From Panonychus citri (taxonomy: Eukaryota > Arthropoda > Arachnida > Trombidiformes > Tetranychidae), in assembly GCF_014898815.1 (NCBI RefSeq), contig NW_026515539.1:930001-994000 (forward strand): DNA of 64,000 nucleotides, written 5' to 3'. Below are positions 46,629-62,233 of this stretch, in pieces (within the stretch, counting starts at the first letter, position 1; the number at the start of each line of letters is the position of its first letter). The notes beneath the pieces were generated by a model that was not told where the DNA came from, searched no databases, and saw nothing but the letters and a program-made list of their open reading frames with translations. The position numbers and the translations under genes are program-made.

Positions 46629-47399
46629 CGACAAGGTAATAGATGACAGTTGAAAGAGTCACTAAAGAGGCCATCATCATCATCGGAGGGACGGGAGATA
46701 ATATTGATAGGCCATTATTGCCTGGGGTGGGAAAGGAGAGAAAATGATTTTTGCCGAGAAAAGAAGAGAAAAAAATAAAGGTGAAGATAAATGATGATAA
46801 TGAAGATGAAAAATGCTGAATGAAATTCTGGTGATGATGATGATAAGAATATAGTTCGTGTGTACTCAAGTACATTTAATATATTTCCATCTTCATCTTT
46901 ATCTTCATCATCGGTTGAACTTTAATCAGCTTTAAGTTTTTTTTTAATTTCCATTCCTGTCAAATGTATTAGGTATCATTGAAAAGTTGACAAAAACATT
47001 TTGTTTATTTACTATTTTACCAGATCATTGGAAACTAATTAATCAATCATCAAATTATCATCATCATCCTCATCAACTTAATTGTTATTCATACACGTAT
47101 GTTAGTCAATTGGTGATGATGATAAGTTAATAATTTATTCAGTTAATCAGAAAATAGTATCAACATTGAAAGAGAGAAGCAAAAGTTTGGCAAAAACTTT
47201 TTTTCTCTCTCTCACTCATCCCTACAAAGATTTCTCATTCACAACTTATCTTCCTCATCTTCATCTTCATCTTCATCATTCTTACATCTTTCCTTTTCCC
47301 TCTCAAGTTTGACAGTGAAAGTGGCGGGATGAAAATGGAAGACAAGAAAAAGCATCTTCATCATCCTGAGTATCTTTGTCAATCTTCATCATCATCATC

Positions 47400-47403
<4 letters not shown>

Positions 47404-47453
<50 letters not shown>
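47404..47453. repeat. (CT)n tract following (ATC)n
   Basis: A compound microsatellite: ATC units run directly into about 50 bases of CT. Confidence 0.96.
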
Positions 47454-47457
<4 letters not shown>

Positions 47458-48117
47458 TTCAAGATGAAAAATTAGATTTAATTATTACGAGAAATTAAAA
47501 TCACTCAATTTAATCACTAAAAACCATTGGGCCTATTTAATAACAATCAATCAAAATAATCATCAACCTAATCAATTGTTAATTACTCATGTGTGTAAAT
47601 TATGTTACACAATCAATATTAACTATTATAAATAAAATCTAAATGATCAAATTATACTCAATGAATCTTATTAAACAATTAACATGATTTTCAAATTGAA
47701 TGACAAACAATTAACAACAAGTAATGATAAATGATCATTTAATTGTTTCAGTGTAAAATTTATTGGTTAAAAAAAAACTTTAATCATATCAAAACAATTA
47801 TATCACAAATGCTGAAAAAGAAAGCAAAAAATAAAGGTAACTAGACAACAATTAAACATTACATAAATGATTATCATAAGACGATAATCAAAATTGCATT
47901 GACTAATGTTAATCATCATCATAATCATGTTAATTATCATGTTAATCACAAGCAACAATCAAAAAAAAAGGTTAGAAAACAAAGATTAACACAAACTGAC
48001 AACGACAACAAAAGGTAAACACAATGAATTAACTGATTGTTGTCGTTGATTATTTGCAATTGAAATTGGTTAGTTAACTATCTTGGTTTACAGTCAGTCA
48101 GTCAGCCATCATCTCCA

Positions 48118-48119
48118 TC

Positions 48120-48150
<31 letters not shown>
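48118..48150. repeat. (ATC)n tract
   Basis: CATCAT run followed by CAACAA units. Confidence 0.92.
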
Positions 48151-49217
48151 ACAGCAACAACAACAACAATCTAAGCATCATTGACAGAGAGACCAATTTA
48201 ATGGCAATTGATGCGTTATAATAACTTTTGCAAACGTGGTTACAATTTTCAATGTATTAATATAATTGCACACACATGACACTCAAAAACTTGCACAGGT
48301 AAAACTCAGGTAATCATTTCAAGGTTAGCATAATATTTATTTATTTATTTTTCTTGCAAAGGTAAATACATTTAATAATAATAAAGCTAATGGTACAGTA
48401 ACTCAGGTATGAGAGAAGATGTAAAATATTATCATTATGATGATGATGATGATGAAAAAGATGTAACAACTTTTACCATGAAAAAAAGCCAATTTGATTA
48501 TTTATTATCGCCAACCTTTGATTATTATTACACTTAATACAGTTTCTTACCTGTTGATTATCAGTTTTTGTCAATGGATTTTCAAACAAAATTAAATATT
48601 AATAATATGATAATAAAGTAATTGCAACATTGTTTTTATATTTTTCGTTTTCAAATGTCTTCATGATTATGATGATGAAACTAATTTTAATCATGGAAAG
48701 TAAATTAGCTCAAGTTAACAATTAGATCAGCAAGTTTTCAATTGTTTGTTGATTATTGTTGTTGACATTTGTTTCAGTTAAATTACCGATTGATAACAAA
48801 AAAAACTTTTCCTAATTAACTCTTGCTTTTAATTAGCAGACTTAATAATAACTGATAACAATAATAATCACTAGCATTAAGTTTTTGTTGATGTTTTTGC
48901 TTGTATGTCAATATGTGATAATAATTTAAGGTCTAGTTGTGTTTTGGATCAATGAAGTTGTAATAATAATAATAATGATGATGATAATGATTAATATAAC
49001 ATCATTAAGAGCTATTGACCGATGAATTGAAATGATCATTTTTTATCATCTTCGTGACAAAATCCATTGAGAAAAGGAAGATGATAAAAAGCCTTAATAT
49101 CTACTATTACTCTACGGATGAAGATGATGATGATGCGTGAGACATTAGCACAAGTTACTGGCCACACAGTGACAGATTCACACAAGGAGGCAAAATGACC
49201 TTAACCACGCCTGAAGA

Positions 49218-49219
<2 letters not shown>

Positions 49220-49250
<31 letters not shown>
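49220..49250. repeat. (CT)n tract
   Basis: About 30 bases. Confidence 0.95.
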
Positions 49251-49253
<3 letters not shown>

Positions 49254-50041
49254 TTATCTTCCCACCCTCCAATTAAAGCTAGCACCAAGTTTATCATTTG
49301 TGCACCTTCATTGACGTTTGACAAAAGCATCCATAGTTTCAATCAAATCATAATTACTATCACTAGTTTATCATTATTAACATCATTTATTATTATCACT
49401 GTTGATTGTTTTTTACCTTGACGTGTCTAGATGGCCTAAGGTTGTACCAATTTTTACAACAAAGATGCTACTGATTGATTGTAATTGTTTATCTGAAAAA
49501 AAATGTATTGGCAACAGATGAGAGAGTGAAAAAAAAATGACGAGACGAAGATGATTAAAGATGATGAGGAAGTTATAACTTGTTTCAATCATCTTAGAAC
49601 AATTTTTTTTACCTATTGGTCAAACGGAAGCCAATTGTTACCTCGACAGCATGGATTAACTTGAATGGATTATCATGATTGTTCATTGAGTGTTTCCGGT
49701 TTTCCAAGAAAATGATAATATTACAAATAAATATTTACGATAAACTTGATTGAACATAAACAACTAAGCTAATAGTTTGACCATTGATACCCAAATGTAG
49801 ATAATATAATGAAATTGTCATCAACATGATCATCATCCCGATCAGTGCTGATTTATTCTTGGTGACAACAACAAAAGGTAACAAATATATTTAAGGTAAG
49901 GAAAAAAAAGTTGACTCGAAAGCAGCTGAAACAGCATGTGTCCATTAAAAGCATGAACGTACCAACGTTGTTATTTGTTGCTGGATGATGATGATGATGA
50001 TGGCGGCCTCAAGTTGATTGCTGTAAGCAAAGTTAATGTAA

Positions 50042-50064
50042 AGCAGCAGCAGCAGCAGCAGCAG
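50042..50064. repeat. (CAG)n tract, about seven units
   Basis: Pure AGC/CAG run in non-coding DNA, rare in this AT-rich window. Confidence 0.95.
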
Positions 50065-50906
50065 TAACAAATAACTGTAACATCAGTCAAATATTGAAGG
50101 ATGAGGATGATGATGATAGTTTGCAAGGTAAAATAGGTTTTATCCTCATCATCGTTGTCGTTGTCGTCGTTGTCAGTATCAAGTCATTAAAAAAACTAAA
50201 GGAAAAAGTTAATTGTAACACAAAAGCAGCTGCTTTTATATTATTATCATTTACAATCAACATCATCAAATTTTAGCAATTTATGTACATGAGTATTTGT
50301 ATCTTGATGCCTGAAAACAATTTAATAAATAACCTTTTAATTGCTTTGTAAAACCAAATTGACATTTGACAATTTAACTTCACAACCTTTATTAAGGTTA
50401 ATATTTTTGCTCAATATTTCATTTTGTTCATTTTTCTCAATGAAAATCAGTTCAATTGTTCATTGAGATTCTGTTATAATTGTGGTTAATGATGATGAAG
50501 ATTATCTCGTGTGAATGCTAAGATGAAGGTGGAGATGATGATAGTCATTATCATCTTAAAGGGTGGAGATGAAATTACGGATCAAATTACTGTTAATGTG
50601 TAGAGATGTTTATTTTTATCATTATTAACAATTTTCTTGTTCTCTTGTTATCATCTGACAATTAAATTGGGTCAATTATCATCATCTTTCATCCCTCTCA
50701 TTATAATTGATGATCTATGTTTGATTGTTTCCTGATGATCAAAATCAATTGTTACATTTTGGTATTATAACTGTTTACCAATTAAGTATCTTATTAGTTG
50801 TTTGATCAATTGTTGATGATGATAATTAGTTTGTAACATCCAAGCCCTTTGATTGACTTGAATTATTACTAAGGTTATAATGTCATATATGGGTTAGGTT
50901 TAGATG

Positions 50907-50969
50907 GTGATGATGATGAGGATGAGGATGAAGATGAAGATGAAGATGAAGATGAAGATGAAGATGATG
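50907..50969. repeat. GATGAT / GATGAA compound repeat
   Basis: GAT trinucleotides grade into a GATGAA hexamer repeated about six times. Confidence 0.93.
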
Positions 50970-51094
50970 TAATAGTAAATGTAGTGTGTGAGTAGGTTAA
51001 ATTGGCAGAAGGTGATTTGGTGCCAATCTATGAATTCATGGTTGTCAAGTTGACCTTATCTTCTGAGAAAGAAGGTACACTCCCTAAGGTGAGT

Positions 51095-51098
<4 letters not shown>

Positions 51099-51139
<41 letters not shown>
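51099..51139. repeat. (GA)n tract
   Basis: About 40 bases; the Arg-Glu open frame across it is an artefact. Confidence 0.96.
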
Positions 51140-51143
<4 letters not shown>

Positions 51144-54100
51144 GAATGATCATCTTCCTCTTGATCTTCCCTCTTCTTCTTATCATCTTGATCATTATAA
51201 TGCTCTCGGTGAAGAGAAGCAAAAATTAACTTACACCAATTAATATTGAAAAGAAGAGAAATTATTAACATTATCTTCCTCATCCTCATCTTTATCATCC
51301 TAATGTACATACCGGTCAACACTAAGAGGCTACGATAGTAACAACGTTACAATTATAAAGTTACAACGTTTTCCCGCCTAAAAAATGAGCACGTTGAAGT
51401 AAAGGAAACTTTTTCTTTCTTTTCCCTTGTTGAAACAGTAAAAATTTTTTCAACTTCTTCCAATAAAAATAATTTTGCTTTCTCATCCTCATCATCTTTC
51501 TCATCATCATCAAGGCCTAAGCTGATTCTCATTAACTAAAAGAGAGAAAGAGAGAGAAAAAAAATTCTACAAACTTTTTTTTCTTCTTCCCAAAAACATA
51601 TGACACTAATAAACTATCACATTGAATTAGATACAATTAGATTTTCGTTAGCAACAAATATTAAGGTAAAATCGTTGCAACGAAAATGATAATTATCATT
51701 GGACTTCCTGCCTGAACTTTTAGGTACAATTTAATATAATTGATTCAATTTCCGTCCCTCAAATCAATAAAGTGAGAGGGAGAAAAGCAAAGTAATAGTA
51801 GTGAGCGAGAGAGAGAAACAAAAAATCAACTAATTACAATTAGAAAGAGTTAATTATAATTAAAACTATTAAAACAATTTTTTGAGGTCGTTTAGTTGAT
51901 TAACATTAAGAAAGAAAAAATCGTTCCACTTTTTTTTCGTCGACTTTTGAGAGAGAGAGAGAAGAAAAAACCTTTCAAAGTTACACCAAGAAGATAACTG
52001 TAGTTCTGGGTAGAATTGAGTTAATAAGATGATGATGAGAGAGAAAAGCAAGATGATAAAAGGATGATGAAGGTAAATGCTGAGAAACAAATTCTAACCT
52101 TGGTAAATAAAATATGACTTCGCATTAAAAAGTTAATCATCTCTTACCTGGAATCTTCAACTAGAGACTTTTAAACGATCATTTCTACAATTAACTTTTC
52201 TCTTTAAACAACAATTAGCTGATTATCATTGAGAATTTTTATTTTCCAAGCTAAATTACATCAATTGATTGTTCAATTCTACTTCTATTTGTTAATTGTT
52301 CCTTTGCTTTCACAATTAGTTTCGTTACAACAAGTGAGAGTAATTATTTATTGATATTAAATTTTTTTCGCGCCAAAAAAATTGATTCTCACTACAATTT
52401 ATTGGCACAATTAAAATTATTTATTTACATTCAAATTTTTGTTATTGTAAATCAATTAATTGTCTGAGTGATTTATTTGATTGTGAAATTAAATACAAGA
52501 GAAAAGGTTAATTCTTTTAAATTTATTTAATTTTAAATTTGTGATTTGTTGTTAATCAACATTCCTAATCGTTATATGGATCTAGTTAGTTTCGGGTATT
52601 AATTATTGCTCATTAATATTTGATTATTAATCACAATTAGTTTATGAGTTATGAGAGATTAATTTAGTTAATTCCCTATTTAGTAATTTCTTGAATTTAC
52701 TTGAAAACTAATTAAATTAAATGGAATCTGGTTGAACCAGAATTAATATCATCTAATAATAATAATATCAATTTTTTGATTATCATCTAAATTGTTTGGG
52801 TAAATTGTGAAGTAATTAAATATTGTTATTTAATTGCTTTTGGGATGGAAATTGTTTTTCTCACCTTTGTAAATGTTAATTACTGTTACTATTTGTCTGA
52901 TTATCAATTTAATTGTAATTACAATTGATGGTATTGTAAACAGATTAACAACAATGAGCAACTTGAGAGTAATTTAATTACAATTAAATTACCTTGACAT
53001 GATCATAATTAAGATGATGATGATAATCAGAGGCTTAAATATAATAATTGTAACGATTAACTCAAACTAATCATAATCATCTTGATCAAACAAATCATTA
53101 AATATACTGACAATCAGTTAATTGTTATCAACCAATTTCGTTCATTAATCAAATCAATTGTTGTTACCATTGATTATCATTTTAATCTTAATTGTTATAC
53201 AATGAATTTAACTGAGTGTCAATTAATTGACTCACAATTAAAAGTATCAAACAATTTAGAGGTTGAAAATTATAAAATATCATTCGAAAGGTCCAAGTAA
53301 TTTGATCGCAATTATAATTAACTTTGATCCAAATTTGAACAATTAATTTTTTCGTAATCATATTGATTGTATTATCCTCATTTAATTACTTTTTGATTGT
53401 AGCTTAATCAGCTTAATAAGATCAACAATTAAAATACTTTGAGTGTTTTTGTTTTGTTTTGTTTTTCAATTAAATGTCAAACGATTAACCAGAAAACAAT
53501 GGAAATAATTGATAATTACAATTAACTGATTAACAATTAGTACAAACAATCAAATGTCATCTTCTTATACAAATGCAAACAATTTAAATGGGTTTTATTA
53601 ACATTTAATTAAATTATCACATTCAACTAAATCATTTACGAAACAATCAACTCAAAATCTTAAGTGTTTACCATTTATTGAGTTTCATAAATCCAATACT
53701 TTGATTAGTAAATTGTTTATGATATTATATTAATCAGATGACTTCAAAAGACTGTGTTAATAACTGTGATTAAGTTAATTGTTGCAATCAAATTGTAAAA
53801 TGAAAATCAAAGTCTAGACCTTAGGAATCAATTATATAAAAGTTTTACTCATGAAAACTTTGTAAAATCAATAATATTAATACAAACAATTTGAAGTGAA
53901 TCCAATCAAATTAAATCAACAATTAACCATAACAATCAACATCTAATACAATACCTATGATGTATAATAGCTTAACAATTAACTTAATGAAAATCAGATT
54001 TTTTCATTCCTTCTCATGATTTTTGTTAATAATAATCAGTTTGATGATCAACATGATGAAAGATATTAAATTGATAGATAATCAATATTTTTTTAATCAA

Positions 54101-54224
54101 TTTGATTGTAAAAAGGTAAATCGTTTGAACGGTGAAAATTAGCTTAATCATTTCCGGATAATTGAATGATGATAAGCTGAGAATTGATGATTATCATCAT
54201 GATGATAATTGGAATAAAACAATT

Positions 54225-54249
54225 TCTCTCTCTCTCTCTCTCTCTCTCA
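54225..54249. repeat. (CT)n tract
   Basis: About 25 bases. Confidence 0.94.
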
Positions 54250-54890
54250 CTTTCATTCACTCATCTTCATCATGAAAATAGACTTGATGAAAAACCACCA
54301 AAGGTTTTTCACTATTTGATTTAATTTTTTCACTTAATTGATTAAATTAACGTTTGAGCAGCTCAATTGATGATCATTAAGGTGCAACAATTAACTTTCT
54401 AATTGTTATTACACTAATTGCTTTTATTAAAATATTACATTTGTCCCTCTGTTTCAAATGATAATAACGATTCCTTCAGGTTATAATCATTATAATGAAG
54501 TAAATTGTTGCCAATGAAAAAAATAAAAGTCAACATCATCTGAGAGAGATGACAAATGTCACTGATGATGATGATGATGATGCTATTAATATAATCAAGT
54601 ATCAACTGAAATGATGAAACTGTCAAAAGGCTGAAAATTGTGATTAGCTTGATTATCGTTGATTAGTTAAAGAGAGAGATGATTAATGTAAGATGAAAAG
54701 TTTTAATTTCCTTTTAAAATCTAGTGTTGAAAATTACGTTACCACTTCCTCCGAATGAGAGTAAACTTATTATCACCATTGATGAAGATGAGGATGAGGA
54801 TAATCTTTAGCATCTTCCATTTGTTAATCGCACCGTTAACACGAATATTTTTCATCTTCCTTTTCATCCTCATCGTTCTTGTGATAATTT

Positions 54891-54892
<2 letters not shown>

Positions 54893-54921
<29 letters not shown>
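54893..54921. repeat. (CT)n tract
   Basis: About 29 bases. Confidence 0.94.
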
Positions 54922-54922
<1 letters not shown>

Positions 54923-57481
54923 GTAGAGTTAATTGTTCTTGGAAGTGGATTAGGTTAGAGAAAAGAGGAGGAAGAGGTGGTGGAAGATGAAAACTCTGAG
55001 GAAATGATGATGATAAGGAAGATGATATTTTCTTATTAACTGATTAACTCTTATTGTGATAATGATTTGGGAAATTTAAGTTGAAACTGTTTTCCAAACA
55101 ACCAAACCTAATAATCAAAGGGAAAACATTAACATGACTCCAAATGAATTAACATGATAATGATGATGCTCCCGCTGTTAATACCTTGATTAGGATGATG
55201 ATAATGATGATGATGAGGTTGGAATGAAATAGCTCCAGGAGTGAGTTATATATTACTCTTGATTGGAATTTTTTTTTCTCTCAATAGTAAACTTTTAATT
55301 CAGTTTAAATTATATTTCCAACACTGAACCCGCCTTGACCAGATTCTGAGCCCTTAAGATACTGATAATCATGATGAGGAGATGATGATTATCATCAATA
55401 TCAGATCAACTGTTACTCCTTAGCAACACATAAGACACTGATTTGTTAGAGTGACAATTAACGGGTTAATTGTTGCGATTGTTAATTAAGATTCAATTTA
55501 TCACCAAATTGTATCAATATTAACACACTCATAATATAAGAGTAACAATTTAAACTGACCATCAAACTTATACTTACCTGGTCAGATTAACATTTAGATT
55601 GTAAATTGTGATAACAATCAACAAATTGAATTAATTAAATTAAACTGATTTTCATGATGATTGTAACAATTTATTTTCTTTCTTCTTTCTCCATGTTAAC
55701 TTAAATTGTTACAACAATATTTTGACAACAAATTAACTGATCAAACAATTAACTACTACTACTATTACAATTACTTCAATTACTGTTTCCCTTAATAGTT
55801 ATATAAATTGTATCATTACTATTAACACTTAGTCATGTCAATCAAATGACAATTAACTGTCAAGCCAAATAAACAACAACAACAACAACAATCAACTAAT
55901 CGTAGTGATAGTTTAAATAATCACATTGAGATATTAAGATAATCATTGTAATTAAAATCATTAACTAACCTTGACAACCTTTAGGTCAACAATCATGATG
56001 ATCATTAATAAATGAATATTAAAGAAAACCTTAATTTGATTGTTTAATCAGCAATTTATTTTCGTTGTTTGTTTCAACAATTAACAAAAAAAATGATTAT
56101 ATTGTTATTACATAGGCGAGAGAGAAACAAGTTGAAATTATGATTTGTATCAATGATTAGCAGACACTTGATCATGATTAGAATCAGAATTATGATTAAT
56201 TTTCCTATGATTAATATTAAGATCTAGTGAATCGAGGTGTGAAATTCATGGTTCGATTGAATTGATTAACTAATATGCAAATTACAATTAATGAGAAGAA
56301 AACAGATTGCAATAGCAATTAAACCTCGTTAGCCGGTGCCTGCAATTAGTGATCACCATTTAAATCACTTGTAGGATATGATAACCTAGACATTTACCAA
56401 TTCCATGGGCCAATGGATTTTACATGGGGCTCAATATGTGGAATACATAAATATATATTTAGTGAGAGAGTGAGAATTAAATGTTTCCTTGGAACGAGAA
56501 GAAAAATTTTTTTTTTCTTTTTTCTTGTTTCCTTTTCCTCTTTTTCATGTTCCTCTCCAAAGGAAATGTAAATCATACAGAGATTAAGGATGTTATCTTA
56601 TATTCATTGTTGAATCATTAATCTCATTATCGTTTGATTTGATCTTCGTAATCGTGATTAAGATACGGATGATGAGTCTCTCTCTCTCTCCCCTGATATT
56701 TCATGGGAATTATCAACATCCAATCGAGTGACATCCGGTAAAGATAATGGAGACTTGTAGTTTAGCCTTTGACCTCTCGGGGTAAATATCGAGAAAATCA
56801 GGTCAACAGTAGATGAGGATGAGGATGATGATGGGAACTACAAGACAACAGCAAATTAGTAAGACTTGATGATGATGATGATGATTGTAAACAGTTTTGT
56901 CTAAATAGTAAAAAAAATATCAACGAAATGGTGACAATTAACTTTCCATTGAAACTTTTGTTTTCACCTTTTTGCTTCTTGTCAATCAACTTTGCATCTA
57001 GTGTTTTGCCAACCTAACAATTAACAGTTAATTGTATCAACACAGCGAATGACAATTTGTTAAAGTGTTTACAAACTTTAGGATTACCTTTTTTTTTCAC
57101 TAAATTAAATCATCAACATATGATTAAAATGCAATCTAATTGTATATTATCAAACAATTAACGAAGTGTTTATTTGCTATTATCATGTTGTTAGATTTGT
57201 TGTGTGTTCGTTGTTGGTAAAAATTGTTATCAATGATTTTCCATTAGATTAACAATTAACTAAGTAGTTTAAATCAATTGCAATTTAAATACGTCTATTA
57301 TTGATGATTAAGATTACGATCATGATGATTAACTTTGATGATGATGAAACTTTATTTTCTGCTTTTACCAAACATCTTGTTAACTTGAATACCTTGAATA
57401 AGTTAGTCAGTTGATTACAATTATCATCATCATCATTCATCATCATTCATCACACCAAATCATCATCATCATCCTTATAAT

Positions 57482-57482
<1 letters not shown>

Positions 57483-57518
<36 letters not shown>
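57483..57518. repeat. (ATC)n tract
   Basis: About twelve units, with further ATC clusters at 57420-57475. Confidence 0.95.
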
Positions 57519-57519
<1 letters not shown>

Positions 57520-58644
57520 CCAAACTAATTATCAGATGAAAATCTAATTGTATATTTATATATATTAATCAACATGAGAATCAAAACTTTCTGGAAATGA
57601 CTTACAATCAATTTAATTGCTACGCACCCGCAATCAATTGTTGTTAGTGATAATTATGATTATATGAATGAAGAGAAAAGAACGAGAAAAAAAAGTTAAA
57701 ACATTGAAACAATTTGTCTTAGATAAATAATCAACAATCAGCACAATTAAAAGACGAAGAAAAAAAAACAATGATAATAATTGCGAGTGAGAAAAAAAAA
57801 CAAAGTTTCGTTGATTGCTTATCGTTACCTTGTAACGAAATCGTTGACATGATATAGTTTACCTGAGTTATTATTAGTTTATCCTGATGATGATTATCTC
57901 TAGTGACTCTAAATCATCATCATCAACATAATCTCAATGATATTTGATTAATTGTGAACAACAAACAGCAAAAAGTTGAGTAAAAAAGTGTTAGTAACTT
58001 TGAGATAATAATAATAGTATCAAGATATAAAAACGATTCAGCAACATGGAGAAAAAGTGGTTTCCATGAACAGAAAAACCTTCATGTTTTAATATCGTCG
58101 TCGACTTGATGTCCTTGTATCTGGTCAACGATTCCAAAAAGTTCTGAAGGATTTTGGAAGAAAAAAAAAGTTGCGAGAAAACGAGGGAGAAACGATGATG
58201 GAGGAGAAAAAATAATAGAAAGAGAAAAAGACAGAGAAGATGAAAAAGAGTTTGAAATAATTATCAAACTCTTTTTTCTCGTTTTCTCGATTTTCGTTGT
58301 AACGAAAAAAAAAACTTTTCTTTTTTTGCTTCACCGACGATTCAACTTTGCGAACATTTTAAGTTCTAAGTTTTTTCTCTCGATTGTTGACAATTAATTG
58401 GCATTGATTATGATGATTATATTGTTCCTGTCAATTGTTAAATTGTTACAATGTTTACATGATTATATTGATTTGCGATTAACTTTTTTTCTCTTCGTAA
58501 CTACAATTTCGAGAGACATTTTTTCATCTTTCCAACCTTTTAATAGTTTCGTTAATTGTTCAACCCGAACTATTGAACCTATGGGATTAACCTATTAATA
58601 AACTGGTATTGAAATTTAACTGGTTTAACCTTAATTGTTGAGAA

Positions 58645-58649
<5 letters not shown>

Positions 58650-58702
<53 letters not shown>
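58650..58702. repeat. (GA)n tract
   Basis: About 52 bases. Confidence 0.96.
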
Positions 58703-58704
<2 letters not shown>

Positions 58705-61700
58705 GATTGTGCGTTCACCTTTTAATTATTATAATTTAAGATTCAATTGTTGGCTACTAGACAATTTGTGAGCTGCTTTTAAATTGTTTACTTTCTGTTG
58801 GATTACAATTATAATGATCGTCTTTAAAATTGTGATTTTCTGATGATTAGGTTGTTTTAATTGTAATAAACTTGCCTTAGCTGCCAAAGTTATAATAATA
58901 TTTAACATAATCTTGAATAACATCATCAACAGCAGCAATTAACATAATCAACAATCAATGTACTAATTAAATTGATCGTAAATTTTGGTTTACTTTTAAT
59001 TGTTCACTTTTCTTGTCTCAATGTTTTTTGTTTGTCTCTCATAATGTTATGATAATAACTTGATTATGGTATTAATAATAGTTGATGTGTTAATCAGTTT
59101 TTTTTAACGATCGATTGATTGATTATTATGGTTAATTTTAATTATTTCACCATCTTTTTGGTTTCTTGGTTTTGTCAATTAACGGAAATGAAGATAATCC
59201 GGAAATGAAACAGTTTTAATTGTAACATTGAACAAGAGAAACAAATTGACAAGCAAACAAAAGGAAACAGTAACAATCAATTGATTATCGGTTATCAATA
59301 ATCATGGAAACACATTTAAATTGTTAGTTAACTTACATCGTTGGCAATAGATAAACAATTAATCAGAATTAGGTCAGAAATTACAATTACAATGACAATT
59401 AACAGAGAAAAGAGAGAGAGAGAGATAATTAACTAATTGTAATTAGTTTGATCGAAATGAGAAAAGTTGAATGTCAATTGATTTAACACCAAGGGGAATA
59501 ATTTAAATACTTTTCTGTTAACTAAACAGACACAATTAACGGAATAATCAATTGACAGTTAACTTGATTACCTGTTGATTTAAATGATCAACAATTTAAA
59601 TTAACCAGTTGAATTAAGTCTGATGATGAGTCTTCCCCATAGACCAATGTTGATTGTCATCAAATCATCTGAAGTTTATTATTAAATTGTTACAATGTTA
59701 ATCATTGTGTATGATTATTAATATTTATTATCAATTAATTGTCATTGTTTAAACAATCAGATGAAACAATATCATTTAATTGTCAATCAAATCAAAATGA
59801 AACATGTAATAGTAAAAAACAACAACAACAACAACAAAATAACAACAATTAATTGTGGCAATTAAGGGTAGACATCATAATAATAATAATCAAAGTATTT
59901 ATTAATTGTGTTGATTAACTTGTTGATTAAGTGTTTAATACAATAGGGAAGCAAAAAAAGGGAAATTATTTTGATAACTAAATTAATTGTTACCATTTTG
60001 GTTAACTAATTGTGTAAACTAATACTATTGATCTGACCCATTGAATTTGAAATCAACACAATTTGATATTTGTTATTGTAATTTAAATGTTAATCAACAT
60101 GTAAATTGTAACAATTAACTGGCTTATCGATCATAATAACATTTTCATTTTATCATCAAATTATACACAGTTAATTGCTTAATATTTAATGATAATTAAA
60201 TTTCATTGTCTCTCTCTCTCTCTAATAATAATGATGATGATCAATCATTTAATCATAACATTGAAAAATCAATCTACCAAATCGGAATGATGATTATGAT
60301 GTTAATTATGATTAACTAACAATTTAAATGTTGGGTAACATTTAATTTTTTCATTGGTCCATTGAAAAGATATCATAATAATAATCAGGCAAAAGCAACA
60401 TGAGAGCCAAGAAACATTTTATTGTAACAATTAAGTTGATTTAAAATGTAATCATGATGATCATCATCAAGTTAATTAAACTGAAAGCCAGTTAATCCCA
60501 ATATTGGTTAAATTATAACAAACTAATTGATGAATGAGGATGAATAATACAGAAAGCAAATGCTCATCATTCAATTATCATCATCAACAATCAGCTCAAC
60601 TCAGGGAAATATGAATGAAATATTTTCCCTTTGGAACAATTTTTCACCTAATCAGCCAATTAAAGTGATGAAATTTAAATTTAAAGATTAACAAATTAGC
60701 AATATATATCATCATTTTCATCATCTTCATCTCTCCTACTTATTCATAAAGATGATGCTCATGATAATCATCATCATGTTGGGTGTTTATCTTTATTATT
60801 TCATCCTCATGCCAACCAGAATTCAAGGAATTCCCTTTTTGTTCATCTTCATATAATAATCATCATCCTTTTTTCCAGATCATCCTGAACATTTCATCCT
60901 CATCATCATGTATCCTTGTCAAGTTTGCATGGTTGCCTTTTGGAAATCCAAATCATCATCTTCTTCATCTTCATCTTCATCAATGGATTAAAATCTGATA
61001 GGTTTTGGGTTGAGATAATAGGGATTGGTTGTGAAAATTTCATTCCAATTTTTTTTCTCTCTTTTCTCTTACTTTTTCATTCAGACTTTTCCTTTAAATC
61101 TGTTGACCATTGGATTTCCCCTGTTCATCCCTCTCCATTTCAAGGTAATACAATAAAATTAAACTGATCACCATGATATTGATACATGAAATCTCATTCC
61201 AAACGATAATCACTGAACAACATGATTGTATTGGAAAAACTTTTGTTCGCTCAAAATTTTGATTCATCTTTTTTTTTCCAACTTTTCTCCTCATCTCAGC
61301 TCAAATATTGATAGTATTAGCTAATTATGAAATGAGACACACTAATTAACAGTTCTAATTAATTGTTTACTTGCATTTTCAGTCAATCAACAAAAGGTTA
61401 ATCTTTCAAATCAGTTGAAATGATCAAGAATAAACAACAACCAGAATTGAGACTGAAATTGTAACATGTCTGTGAAAATAATCATAAACGTTGATAATTA
61501 AAATGATTTAGATAATAATTAACTAATCATTGAACAAGGTAACTCTTTGATTACTGTAATCAATAAAAAAGTCCAATGATTATCAGGTTAACAATCTAAT
61601 ATAATTTGAGTGTATTATGGTTATAATAATATACTTTGTTGAAGAAATGATTGGAAAACAAGATGTCATTTTAATCATTTAAATTAATCAGAAAGTTGAT

Positions 61701-62205
61701 TAGTTTGTTGATTGTGAATCTTTTAATCAATTTATCTTTATACCTGTAATTTTGTAACAATTTACCTTCTCAAATTATCACAATTAACTTGATTAGTATC
61801 TCTCCTTGTATTTTGATCCTTTTGATTTCTTTTTTTTTTGATTTGTAACTTTTCAATTTTGATGAATCTTTGGTGTTGATTGTTAACTCTTTCAAGTTTG
61901 ATTGCTGAATGAAAGCAAATTAAATTGTTCATTTAAGAGCATTTTTCCATTTTCATTTAGTTAATTTCTCTCTTTCTTTCAATTACTTGATTACTTTTGA
62001 TCATTGTAATTGATCATAAATCAATTGCGATTTACGTGAGGGAATTTGCTCCAAGGGATATACAAATCTTGACACTGTTTGCAATATATTAATTGTTGGT
62101 TAATTATTCTTCAAGCAATTTTAAATTTTTTAGCAATTTACACAAAAAAGTAACCAGTCAACACTATGATGATGTTGATCATCATCATCATGGTCATCAT
62201 CAGGT

Positions 62206-62233
62206 ATCTCTCTCTCTCTCTCTCTCTCTCTCT
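62206..62233. repeat. (CT)n tract
   Basis: About 28 bases. Confidence 0.94.

Noticed and set aside
51002..51322. Frames with Arg-Glu or Leu-Ser repeats on both strands
   Set aside because: They translate the GA tract at 51099-51139.
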